Source of the DNA: Arthrobacter sp. NtRootA1
GTDB lineage: Bacteria; Actinomycetota; Actinomycetes; Actinomycetales; Micrococcaceae
Length of the DNA stretch: 64,000 bases
Reading direction: 5' to 3'
Assembly: GCF_019976975.1 (NCBI RefSeq)
Contig: NZ_AP024630.1
Coordinates: forward strand, 3,844,001 to 3,908,000
Below are positions 43,313 to 51,167 of this stretch, in pieces; the first letter of the stretch is position 1; each line of letters opens with the position of its first letter. The position numbers were made by a program, and so were the translations under genes. The notes below the pieces were generated by a model. The model was not told the DNA's origin. It saw only the letters and a program-made list of their open reading frames with translations, and searched no databases.

Positions 43313-43657
43313 TCAGACTTTCTTCACAACGCTGGACTTGAGCTGCATGGGGCCGAATCCGTCCACTTTGCAGTCAATATCGTGGTCTCCCACGCCGTCG
43401 ACGAGCCGGATGTTCCGCACTTTGGTGCCGACCTTGATGGCCGTAGCGCTGCCCTTCACTTTGAGGTCCTTAATCACCGTGACGGTGTCTCCGTCACTCA
43501 GGATGTTGCCCACCGCGTCTTTGATGACGTGGGCCTGCCCGTCGGTCTCGGCTGCGGGTGACCATTCGTGGGCGCATTCAGGGCAAACCAACAGCGCGCC
43601 CATCTGGTAGGTGTATTCACTGGAGCATTCGGGGCACGGAGGCAGAGAGTCGTTCAC
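43313..43657 (-). CDS. PhnA-like zinc-ribbon protein (YjdM family)
   Basis: 114 residues. N-terminal zinc ribbon with Cys8, Cys11, Cys25 and Cys28 (CPEC twice), then the PhnA SH3-like domain (ILSDGDTVTVIKDLKVKGSA, IDCKVDGFGPMQLKSSVVKK). Despite the name, the family is not required for phosphonate use; its role is unknown. Confidence 0.92.
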   Translation of the reverse strand: MNDSLPPCPECSSEYTYQMGALLVCPECAHEWSPAAETDGQAHVIKDAVGNILSDGDTVTVIKDLKVKGSATAIKVGTKVRNIRLVDGVGDHDIDCKVDGFGPMQLKSSVVKKV

Positions 43658-43759
43658 AGGGTAATTCTAAAGGGGGATCCACCGCAGCCCGGCTGTTCAA
43701 AGCACAGCCAGACAGCGCACCCAGAGACCACGACATTACGAAAGACGCTGCAGAATCTG

Positions 43760-43788
43760 TTGCCCCATGTCAGATCGACACATAGGCT
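43760..43788 (+). promoter_or_regulatory. Candidate cspA promoter
   Basis: TTGCCC at 43760 and TAGGCT at 43783 with a 17-bp spacer, about 70 bp before the cspA start. A leader of that length before a cold-shock gene is usual. Moderate match only. Confidence 0.4.
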
Positions 43789-43860
43789 CAATAATGTGAG
43801 TGGCGGGGACGGTGATCCGACAAGCGGTACCGACCAGCGACCCGTGAAGGAAAAACAAGC

Positions 43861-44064
43861 ATGGCTACAGGCACAGTAAAATGGTTCAACGCTGAAAAGG
43901 GCTTCGGATTTATTGCCCCGGACGACGGTGGCCCGGATGTATTCGCCCACTATTCCGCAATTGCCTCCAGCGGATACCGTTCCTTGGACGAGAACCAGAA
44001 GGTCCAGTTCGACATCACCCAAGGCCCTAAGGGACCTCAGGCGGAGAACATCCAACCCCTCTAA
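43861..44064 (+). CDS. cspA: Cold shock protein CspA family
   Basis: 67-residue single cold-shock domain binding single-stranded nucleic acids. RNP1 is KGFGFIAPD, RNP2 VFAHYSAI; opening MATGTVKWFNAEKGF is canonical. GAAGGA lies 9 bases upstream of the ATG. Followed by a strong terminator, so monocistronic. Confidence 0.97.
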   Translation: MATGTVKWFNAEKGFGFIAPDDGGPDVFAHYSAIASSGYRSLDENQKVQFDITQGPKGPQAENIQPL

Positions 44065-44075
44065 ACTCCCACAAG

Positions 44076-44110
44076 AAACCGGCCAGGCATATTACGTGCC
44101 TGGCCGGTTT
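44076..44110 (+). terminator. Rho-independent terminator of cspA
   Basis: Perfect 14-bp stem (44076-44089 with 44097-44110), 7-nt loop, ending in TTTTGTT on the plus strand, 11 bp after the cspA stop. Confidence 0.9.
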
Positions 44111-44168
44111 TGTTGGACCGCTTCCTCGCGGGGCAACTTCGGAAGAAACTGATGCCATCACGGAAGCG

Positions 44169-44732
44169 GTGGGAAGTGTGCCTGTGAGCTACACCTGGTA
44201 TGGCGTGCAGATGCGCAGCATCGAATGCCTCCACTTCACCATGGGCGGAAAACTCAGGGCCCGCTCCACCATCACTGACCCCAACGGCCGCTGCGACTAC
44301 GAGGTAACCCTTGATGACCAGTGGGTCTTTCGCGAGCTTACGCTTCAATGCCACGACGATCGGCGGCTTGAGGTCCAGCGCGGCACCCACGGAACCTGGA
44401 GCGTCAATAGTGAGCCACGCCCTGACCTGGCGGGCGCAATCGACATCGACCTGGCCTTCAGCCCCTTCACCAACACCCTGCCGATCCGGCGACTCAACCT
44501 CGCCATTGGGTCCCGGGCCGAGATCACCACGGCCTATATCGACGTGCCCTCGTTCCGAGTGCTGCCGGACCCACAGGCGTACACGAGAATCGCCGTCAAT
44601 CTATACCTCTATGAATCACTGGACAGCGACTTCAGCCGGCAAATCACCGTCGATGCTGACGGGTTCGTCATCGACTACCCCGGCCTGTACTCACGGAATC
44701 CACCACCTGGCTGGTCCCAGTACCCGCCGTGA
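44169..44732 (+). CDS. Putative glycolipid-binding family protein (PF06475-like)
   Basis: 187 residues. Motifs I associate with the family: GRCDYEVTLDDQW, DIDLAFSPFTNTLPIRRLNL, and VDADGFVIDYPGLY. Likely a beta-rich soluble protein. GTG 44169 gives the longest sensible start; GTG codons at 44178 and 44184 are alternatives, and no clear ribosome site separates them. Function is only inferred from the family name. Confidence 0.78.
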   Translation: MGSVPVSYTWYGVQMRSIECLHFTMGGKLRARSTITDPNGRCDYEVTLDDQWVFRELTLQCHDDRRLEVQRGTHGTWSVNSEPRPDLAGAIDIDLAFSPFTNTLPIRRLNLAIGSRAEITTAYIDVPSFRVLPDPQAYTRIAVNLYLYESLDSDFSRQITVDADGFVIDYPGLYSRNPPPGWSQYPP

Positions 44733-44760
44733 TTCCAGCAAGCTCCGATAGTGTGGGTCC

Positions 44761-45510
44761 ATGCCTATCGAGATCCCTGCCGCAGAAGGCACCGCAGAGG
44801 CATTGGTGGCCCGGCCGTCCACCGTAACCGGCCCTGTTCCTGGCGTGATCTTCTACATGGACGCCTTCGGCCTACGCCCCCGAATCCAGGAGATGGCGCA
44901 GCGCATCGCCGACTGGGGATACGTGGTGCTAGCGCCGAACGTTTTCTACCGCGAAGGATCAGTCGCTGAGCTCGCCCCAGTCGGGGACATGTCAACCCAG
45001 GAAGGCCGGGAGGCGGCAGGCAAGGCTGCCTTCCCCCGGGTGGCCCGCCTGACGCCGGACAAGGCAATGCCGGACATCGAGGCATGGCTGTCCGCACTGG
45101 CCGGGCTAGACGGCGTGGCTCTCGGACCCGTGGGGACAACCGGTTACTGCATGGGTGCCCGGCTGGCTGTGCGCACCGCCAACTCCCACCCGGACGTGGT
45201 GGCAGCCTGCGGCGGTTTCCACGGCGGCGGGCTGGCCACGGACCAGCCTGACAGCCCGCACCTCGGGCTGAGCAAGGCACGATCCCGTTTCGTATTCGGT
45301 CACGCGGACCATGACCGGAGCATGGCACCGGATGCCGTAGCCAGGTTGGGCGCCGCCCTTAAGGCCGCGGGGCTCGAGGCGTCGAACGAAATATATGCGG
45401 GGGCGCCACACGGCTACACCATGGCGGATACCTCCGCCTTCCACCCCGAAGCCACCGAGCGGCACTTCCAGGAGCTGCAGGCTTTGCTCGACAGCACATT
45501 GAACGGCTGA
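44761..45510 (+). CDS. Dienelactone hydrolase family protein
   Basis: 249-residue alpha/beta hydrolase. Cys nucleophile in TTGYCMGARL, Asp in GHADHDRSM and His in GAPHGYTM make the Cys-Asp-His triad typical of dienelactone hydrolases. FYMDAFGLRP near the N-terminus is also typical. No aromatic-degradation genes are next to it, so its true substrate is open. Confidence 0.9.
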   Translation: MPIEIPAAEGTAEALVARPSTVTGPVPGVIFYMDAFGLRPRIQEMAQRIADWGYVVLAPNVFYREGSVAELAPVGDMSTQEGREAAGKAAFPRVARLTPDKAMPDIEAWLSALAGLDGVALGPVGTTGYCMGARLAVRTANSHPDVVAACGGFHGGGLATDQPDSPHLGLSKARSRFVFGHADHDRSMAPDAVARLGAALKAAGLEASNEIYAGAPHGYTMADTSAFHPEATERHFQELQALLDSTLNG

Positions 45511-45565
45511 ACACCCCGGACCGCCACCGTGGCTGCGAAGCTTGGAGGCTGGAGGGCCTTTTCTG

Positions 45566-45638
45566 TGGAGCTAAGGAGATTCGAACTCCTGACCTCTTCG
45601 ATGCGAACGAAGCGCTCTACCAACTGAGCTATAGCCCC
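45566..45638 (-). tRNA. tRNA-Ala (anticodon CGC)
   Basis: 73 nt, full cloverleaf on the minus strand: acceptor GGGGCTA/TAGCTCC with the G3:U70 pair that identifies alanine tRNAs, D arm GCTC, anticodon loop TTCGCAT, T loop TTCGAAT, discriminator A. CCA is not encoded. It reads GCG codons. Confidence 0.97.
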
Positions 45639-45675
45639 TGGGCACGGCGTCTACGGCCGGGCCAGTGTCCCTAGG

Positions 45676-46476
45676 CTACAAAGTTTCCGAACGCTTTTCC
45701 AACCACGACACGAACGTTTCATTGCCATACCTTTGCTCGGGCATGAGGTTGAGCCCTGCACGTAGGTAGGCGCCCATGGCGCCCGGGACTGGGACGTCCA
45801 GAACCTTTCCTCGCGCACCAGTAATGGCTTTCCATGACTCCGCCATGTCCTTCATCGCCAGGACCTCCGGCCCACCAATAGTCCTGACACGATGCCGCTC
45901 CGGAGAAGGCGCTTCGAGTGCAGCTTCGAGCAAGGCAACTGCGACTTCCCTGGGTGAAATCGTTTGGAAGCGCACACCCTTGAATGTAGGAATCAACCGC
46001 ACCTTTGCGCCTGCAGCAAAGATCATTTCCACCAGGCTGTGGAATTGTGTGGCCCTGATAACGACCGTTTCCAGTTCGGCCCTCGCATAAACCCGTTCCT
46101 TGTCTGCCTTGGAAACATAGAAGGAATACGTGCTCTGGTCACAATTGATAATCGACAAGGCCACAGCCTTGCGCACCCCTGCGTGGTGAGCTGCTTCCAG
46201 AAGACGCGCGCCGCCGTCGGCGAATTCCTTTTGGGCTTTCCCGAACCTGCCCTCAAGGCAATCAATAACGACGTCGGCTCCCGCCAGCGCAGCTGCCAAA
46301 CCTTCGCCCGTGGTGACGTCGCCAGCAAAGTAGGTGGCGCCGTCGTGATGCTTCCCCGAACCGGGAGGCGGCATATGGCGGCTCAGGGCGGATACTGTGT
46401 GGCCGGCGTCGAGCGCCTGGCGAACAACTTCACGGCCTACCTGGCCGGTGCCACCTGCAACACAGAGCGTGGTCAT
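45676..46476 (-). CDS. NAD(P)-binding protein, NmrA/atypical SDR family
   Basis: 266 residues with a Rossmann fold opening (LCVAGGTGQVGREVVRQAL; GGTGxxG motif), FAGDVTTGEGL and ADVVIDCLEG next strands, then AVALSIINCD. The classic YxxxK is replaced by YSFYVSKADKE, which keeps Tyr and Lys in other spacing. Typical of UDP-glucose epimerase-like or redox-sensing atypical SDRs. Six bp after the gene at 46483 ends, so possibly co-transcribed with it. Confidence 0.85.
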   Translation of the reverse strand: MTTLCVAGGTGQVGREVVRQALDAGHTVSALSRHMPPPGSGKHHDGATYFAGDVTTGEGLAAALAGADVVIDCLEGRFGKAQKEFADGGARLLEAAHHAGVRKAVALSIINCDQSTYSFYVSKADKERVYARAELETVVIRATQFHSLVEMIFAAGAKVRLIPTFKGVRFQTISPREVAVALLEAALEAPSPERHRVRTIGGPEVLAMKDMAESWKAITGARGKVLDVPVPGAMGAYLRAGLNLMPEQRYGNETFVSWLEKRSETL

Positions 46477-46482
46477 GCGAGG

Positions 46483-47433
46483 CTAGGCGCGGCGACGCTG
46501 CAGGACATCATCCAGGTTGCTCAGGGCACTCTGCCCCTTGGATGCGGTACGCACCTGCGCAGCTGCTGCGGCCTCCGCCTGCTCAACGCTTTGCTTTAGC
46601 ACCGGCTTGCCCACAGGCTTGGGAGCTTCAGGAAGATCCAAGGGCTCCGGAGCGGGGCGCGGGGCCTTGGCGGCACCAACATAGGTGGGCTTGGGAACCT
46701 CAACCGGTTCCCAGCTGGCATCTTCGGAACCTGCCGCCGCTTCAGCAGACTTGTCACCAACGGACTTGTCGCCAGCAGCCAGGGCAACAGCCAAGGCAGC
46801 CTGGCGTAGTTCCACGGCCGAAAGGCGTGCGGCTTCGAGCTTTCCAGCCTCAGCATCGAAAACCGGAGTTTCCTTGGCTTCGACAGGCGGTTCCTTTGGC
46901 AGGTACCGTGCAGGGGTTTTGATAGGCACCACTGGTGCAGCCCGACGCGCGCGCCGTTCCCGAAGATCCCGGAGGGCGAGTCGACGCAAAGTCACCACGG
47001 CAAGTACCGAACCCACGAACGACACCAACGGCAGCCAGATGGTACCGGTGCCGAACAGCCGCAGCACACCCGAAACAATGGCAGTCAGCAATAAGGCAAG
47101 GCCGGCCAAGGCCAAGGTGAGCCGGGCATAACGGATCGTAAAGGGAGTGGCGGGCGGCTTCTTGGTAGACGACTCAGCCATGCTGGATTCCTGGGGCGAC
47201 GCCGGTGCTTTGCTGTGCATGGTCTCCATCGGTTTCTCCTGCCGGGGTGCCAAAGTCAGTACCACCCCTGCCTGCGTTTCGTCTGGTTCGTCGTCAAATG
47301 CCTCTGCTGAAACAGCGGCTGCCTGGACCTGCTGCCGTCTGTTCCGAAGAACGTAAGGAGCGACCCATACCATCCAAAGCGCGACAGTGACCACGAGTAT
47401 CACTGAGCTGCTGAGAGGGAAGTCCACATTCAA
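46483..47433 (-). CDS. Membrane protein with charged linker, unknown function
   Basis: 316 residues: an N-terminal helix (SSSVILVVTVALWMVWVAPYVL), an acidic/Ser-Pro linker, two helices (LTLALAGLALLLTAIVSGVL, WLPLVSFVGSVLAVVTLRRL), then a long cytoplasmic Ala/Glu/Pro-rich tail ending in SNLDDVLQRRRA. I do not recognise a domain. Membrane proteins with this layout near galU and a GNAT gene seem common in actinobacteria (from memory); function unknown. Confidence 0.72.
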   Translation of the reverse strand: MNVDFPLSSSVILVVTVALWMVWVAPYVLRNRRQQVQAAAVSAEAFDDEPDETQAGVVLTLAPRQEKPMETMHSKAPASPQESSMAESSTKKPPATPFTIRYARLTLALAGLALLLTAIVSGVLRLFGTGTIWLPLVSFVGSVLAVVTLRRLALRDLRERRARRAAPVVPIKTPARYLPKEPPVEAKETPVFDAEAGKLEAARLSAVELRQAALAVALAAGDKSVGDKSAEAAAGSEDASWEPVEVPKPTYVGAAKAPRPAPEPLDLPEAPKPVGKPVLKQSVEQAEAAAAAQVRTASKGQSALSNLDDVLQRRRA

Positions 47434-47525
47434 AACCGTAGAAGCAAATCATCAGGGGCGGCGGCATTGCGGTCGGTGTGTCGTCGGCGAGTCCGCAAAT
47501 GAATGGAGATACGGCTCAAAAGGGC

Positions 47526-48194
47526 CTATGAGCTGCCTGTTCTTCCTCTGAGCCACCCGTCAAGGAGTCCCAGCGGAACTTCCTCCGACGTAAGCGCGAA
47601 AGAGCGATGATCCGCCCACTCGCCATTGATGTGCAGGTATCTCTGCCGGTAGCCCTCGTCCCGGAATCCGAGCTTTTCCACCACCCTGAGACTGGGCGCG
47701 TTCTCAGGCCGGATATTGATTTCCATCCTGTGCAGGCCAAGGGTCCGGAAGCAGTGGTCCGTAGCCATCGCAACTGCAGTGGGAGCAATACCGTGCCCGG
47801 CGCGTTCCTTATCAACCCAGTAGCCGAGGGTGGCCATCATTGCCGAACCCCACACGATGGATGAGACCGTCAACTGGCCCACAATTTGAGGATCACGGAA
47901 ACCCTCGGTCCGCTCTGTGATGAGGAAGGGCAAGGCCGTGGACTGCCGGGCTTGAGCATTCAGGGATGCCACCATTTGGCGGTAACTGGGCAGGCGCCCA
48001 CCCGGCGCAGGATTGGACGCCTCCCAAGGCGCAAGCCATTCACTGTTCCGCGAACGGACTTCAGACCACTCCCGCTTGTCGCGGTAACGGATTGGCCGGA
48101 GCACCAAGGCTCCGCTTTCCAGCGTTACCGGCCAGATCGCAGAGCCGTACACCGGTGTTATTTGGGAAGACCGGCGGTGAAGCTGGGCAGCCAC
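47526..48194 (-). CDS. GNAT-family N-acetyltransferase (RimJ/RimL-like)
   Basis: 222 residues from GTG 48194, overlapping galU by 37 bp; GTG 48152 would remove the overlap and cannot be excluded. GNAT motifs: LVLRPIRYRDKREWSEV (first strand), GYWVDKERAGHGIAPTAVAM (acetyl-CoA loop), RMEINIRPENAPSLRVVEKL and GFRDEG. Closest in layout to ribosomal-protein alanine N-acetyltransferases. Target unproven. Confidence 0.88.
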   Translation of the reverse strand: MAAQLHRRSSQITPVYGSAIWPVTLESGALVLRPIRYRDKREWSEVRSRNSEWLAPWEASNPAPGGRLPSYRQMVASLNAQARQSTALPFLITERTEGFRDPQIVGQLTVSSIVWGSAMMATLGYWVDKERAGHGIAPTAVAMATDHCFRTLGLHRMEINIRPENAPSLRVVEKLGFRDEGYRQRYLHINGEWADHRSFALTSEEVPLGLLDGWLRGRTGSS

Positions 48195-49093
48195 TCGCGG
48201 AGCTCGGGCCCCAGGTCATCGCGTTCGCATGCCAACTCGATGCAGGCCTTCAAGTAGCTCAGCTTGTCACCGGTGTCATAGCGGCGTCCACGGAAGACAA
48301 CGCCATAAACGCCGTAGCCTTCACCTTCCCCGGCAGCCAGAACCTCAAGGGCATCCGTCAGCTGGATCTCTCCGCCGCGTCCGGGAGCAGTGTTTTCCAG
48401 AACGTCAAACACTGCCGGGTGGAGAACGTAACGGCCGATCACCGCGAGGTTTGATGGAGCTTCTTCGGGGGACGGCTTTTCCACCAGCTGCTTGATGCGG
48501 ACGTAGCCGTCCTCATCGTTTTCCTCGACGTCGGCGCAACCGTAGGCGCTGATCTTGGACGGCTCAACTTCAATGAGGGCAACAACGGAACCGCCCGTCT
48601 TCTGCTGGACAGCGATCATTTCGCTGAGCAGGTCCTCGCGGGGATCAATCAGGTCATCGCCCAGCAAGACGGCGAAGGGCTCGTGCCCGACGTGCTGCTT
48701 TGCACGAAGGACCGCATGGCCGAGGCCGTTGGGGTCGCCCTGGCGGACGTAGTGGATGTCGCCCAGGTTGGTGGCGGACTGGATGGCTTCAAGCTTGGCC
48801 GTATCGCCCTTCTCTGCCAGCGTTGCTTCCAACGCCGGCACACGGTCAAAGTGATCTTCCAGGGCGCGCTTGCTGCGCCCGGTGATCATCAGGACGTCGT
48901 GCAGGCCAACCTTCACCGCTTCTTCGACGACGTACTGGATGGCTGGCTTGTCAACCACGGGCAGCATTTCCTTCGGCATCGCCTTTGTGGCGGGGAGGAA
49001 CCTGGTACCAAGACCCGCTGCGGGGATGACGGCCTTACGGACAGCATTGTTATCGAGAGTCACCGGACTAATGTAACGGAAGGAATACATCAA
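48158..49093 (-). CDS. galU: UTP--glucose-1-phosphate uridylyltransferase
   Basis: Makes UDP-glucose for cell-envelope sugars. About 301-311 residues. Signature KAVIPAAGLGTRFLPATKAM with the conserved PKEMLPVVDKP, then AVLLGDDLID, VEKPSPEEAPS and RRYDTGDKL. The open frame starts at 49093 (TTG followed by ATG 49090); GTG 49063, giving VTLDNNAVRKAVIP, fits homologues better but lacks a clear ribosome site. Divergent from the 5-FTHF cyclo-ligase gene. Confidence 0.95.
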   Translation of the reverse strand: MMYSFRYISPVTLDNNAVRKAVIPAAGLGTRFLPATKAMPKEMLPVVDKPAIQYVVEEAVKVGLHDVLMITGRSKRALEDHFDRVPALEATLAEKGDTAKLEAIQSATNLGDIHYVRQGDPNGLGHAVLRAKQHVGHEPFAVLLGDDLIDPREDLLSEMIAVQQKTGGSVVALIEVEPSKISAYGCADVEENDEDGYVRIKQLVEKPSPEEAPSNLAVIGRYVLHPAVFDVLENTAPGRGGEIQLTDALEVLAAGEGEGYGVYGVVFRGRRYDTGDKLSYLKACIELACERDDLGPELREWLPSFTAGLPK

Positions 49094-49202
49094 CGGGTAA
49101 ACCCTCGCCGTGGCAAGACGCAGAAAGAACCCTTGAAATTGAGCGGATTTGCTGCTTTACGTAGACCACGGCAGCCCTCGGGAATCTCATGATCGGACAA
49201 AA

Positions 49203-49817
49203 ATGGCATCGAAGGAAGACATCCGCAGCAGCCGACGCCTATACAGGCGCAGCCTCTCCAAGGAGCAACTAGCCCAAGCCGGCGAATCGATTGCGCGGCA
49301 CGGCTTGGCATGGGCCCGGAAAATTTCGGCCGGATCGCCCAGGACCTTCGCCATCTACGTGGGTGTCTCCCACGAACCCCCAACCATGCCCCTGATAGCA
49401 GGGCTCCACGACGCCGGCCACCAGGTCCTGCTTCCGGTTTGCGAGGCCGGCCGCCAGTTGAGCTGGGTGTACTGGACGCCGGAGACAGCATTCGTCCGGT
49501 CCGACTACGCACCCATCGACGAACCCGAAGGTGAGCGTTTGGACAGTGCTGTGGTGAGCGCTGTTGCGGGCATCTTCATGCCGGCCACCGCCGTGGACCG
49601 GGATGGCAACCGCATCGGACAAGGCGGCGGCTACTACGACCGTCTCCTCCAACACCTGGACAATTCCGGTGGGCGGCCGCCCACCATTGCGGTGGTGTAC
49701 GACGACGATGTGTTGCCTTCCGGAGCTATTCCCGCCGAGCCCTTTGACCGCCCGGTGCCGGACGCGTTGACGCCCTCGGGAATCATCACGCTTGGCGGTG
49801 GGAGTGACCTGGATTGA
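49203..49817 (+). CDS. 5-formyltetrahydrofolate cyclo-ligase
   Basis: ATP-dependent enzyme converting 5-formyl-THF to 5,10-methenyl-THF. 204 residues from ATG 49203 (the upstream extension to 49149 is unlikely). KEDIRSSRRLYRRSL opening and the hallmark DRDGNRIGQGGGYYDRLL with the phosphate-binding Gly run, then FDRPVPDAL. Confidence 0.93.
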   Translation: MASKEDIRSSRRLYRRSLSKEQLAQAGESIARHGLAWARKISAGSPRTFAIYVGVSHEPPTMPLIAGLHDAGHQVLLPVCEAGRQLSWVYWTPETAFVRSDYAPIDEPEGERLDSAVVSAVAGIFMPATAVDRDGNRIGQGGGYYDRLLQHLDNSGGRPPTIAVVYDDDVLPSGAIPAEPFDRPVPDALTPSGIITLGGGSDLD

Positions 49818-49973
49818 CGCATACGTGAGGTCTCGCATTTATATCGACTTGGCAGATAGCGAATGAGCCGGATGGGGATGATAGAATTGGCACTCAGGCC
49901 CTGCGACTGCTAATGCGGAGATTCTCCGCCACGGCTCCACAGGACCTGAACTTTGTCCTGAAGGAGGAACTCA

Positions 49974-50246
49974 GTGCCCACATATGCATACGCCTGCAAA
50001 GACTGTGACCATGCCTTTGACATCGTCCAGTCCTTCTCTGACAGCTCCCTGACGGAGTGCCCTGAATGCAAGGGCGCGCTTCGCAAGAAGTTCAACAGCG
50101 TCGGCGTTGTCTTTAAGGGCTCGGGCTTCTACCGCACGGATTCGCGCGATGCCAAGGGCAGCACCGTCTCCGCTGCGCCCTCCTCCCCGGCCACTCCGGC
50201 CCCAGCTGCCACGCCTGCACCCGCAGCCGCTGCTGCAGCCAGCTAG
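49974..50246 (+). CDS. FmdB-family zinc-ribbon protein
   Basis: 90 residues from GTG 49974, preceded by AAGGAGG. Zinc ribbon with Cys8, Cys11, Cys29 and Cys32 (YACKDCDHAF, TECPECKG), then VGVVFKGSGFYRTD, the family's end motif, and an Ala/Pro-rich tail. Function in the family is unclear; once linked to formamidase regulation. Confidence 0.93.
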   Translation: MPTYAYACKDCDHAFDIVQSFSDSSLTECPECKGALRKKFNSVGVVFKGSGFYRTDSRDAKGSTVSAAPSSPATPAPAATPAPAAAAAAS

Positions 50247-50314
50247 CCAGCACTTTTCCACATAGGGCACCCGGCCGCTGTTGGGCGGCCGAGCCCGGTG
50301 GCTAACGTGGCGTC

Positions 50315-51106
50315 ATGCCACTAAAGTCAACCACTTCGCTACTCCCCCGCCGCGAACATGCCAGTCCGCCCGTCAGGGGCCTTGGTCGCTCCCGGAACAA
50401 GCCATCAAACAGGGCTGGCCAATTCCTCCCCCGGAACCAGGGGCCACATCGCCAAGTGAGGCTGGGCTCCAGGCAGAGCCTCAAATTCTGGGCCGCCCGG
50501 AATCGTCGGCTGACAGTTGCACTGCTGCTCTGCCTGGCCACGGGCATTACTGTCCAACAGTTGACCCCTGTCTCTGAGCAGCGCGTCAGCATTCTCGTGG
50601 CTGCCCACGACCTCGCAGCAGGCACAAGCCTCACCAAGACAGACTTCACCAATGTTGGCGTGCCGCCCGACCTCGCGATTTCCGGAGCCCTGGAGGATCA
50701 CGTTTCACTGGTGGGCCGCCAGCTTGCCTCGCCCTTGACCAAAGGGCAGATCCCCACTGAATCCAACCTTCTAGGGCCGGGACTTCTCACCGGTGCACCT
50801 GTCGGCTCAGCTGCGGTCCCCCTTCGCATGGCCGACCCTTCATCCATCCAGCTTCTGTCCCCGGGACAGCTGGTGAATATAGTACTTACCGCCGCCGGTT
50901 CATACGACGAATCCCGGCAAACCGAAGTCCTGGCCGCGTCCGTCCCTGTTCTATGGACATCTGCCCAAGGAGGTAAACCCGGCCAATGGCTCGGAACCAG
51001 CGACACCGACGGCTTGATGGTGGTAGCTGCAGATCGCCCACAAGCAGAAAAGCTTGCCGGCGCATCAACGCAAGGCAAGCTTTTCTTTGTTTTGGTCAAT
51101 CCCTAG
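50315..51106 (+). CDS. SAF-domain protein, CpaB/RcpC-like
   Basis: 263 residues: a basic N-terminus of about 60, a membrane helix (RRLTVALLLCLATGITVQQL), then a SAF domain (VSILVAAHDLAAGTSLTKTD, FTNVGVPPDLA) and an RcpC-like region (GQLVNIVLTAA). CpaB proteins belong to type IV/Flp pilus assembly, but no pilus genes are nearby. Orphan actinobacterial copies like this are common; role open. Its stop lies inside tandem repeats. Confidence 0.85.
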   Translation: MPLKSTTSLLPRREHASPPVRGLGRSRNKPSNRAGQFLPRNQGPHRQVRLGSRQSLKFWAARNRRLTVALLLCLATGITVQQLTPVSEQRVSILVAAHDLAAGTSLTKTDFTNVGVPPDLAISGALEDHVSLVGRQLASPLTKGQIPTESNLLGPGLLTGAPVGSAAVPLRMADPSSIQLLSPGQLVNIVLTAAGSYDESRQTEVLAASVPVLWTSAQGGKPGQWLGTSDTDGLMVVAADRPQAEKLAGASTQGKLFFVLVNP

Positions 51107-51141
51107 GTTTTGTTCAATCCCAGGGTTTGGTCAATCCATGG
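51091..51141 (+). repeat. Three imperfect 16-18-bp tandem units over the SAF-gene stop
   Basis: Units TTTGGTCAATCCCTAGG (51091), TTTTGTTCAATCCCAGGG (51108) and TTTGGTCAATCCATGG (51126). The stop TAG is in the first. Confidence 0.7.
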
Positions 51142-51167
51142 TGCAGGTTTTGGATTCAAAGACGCAA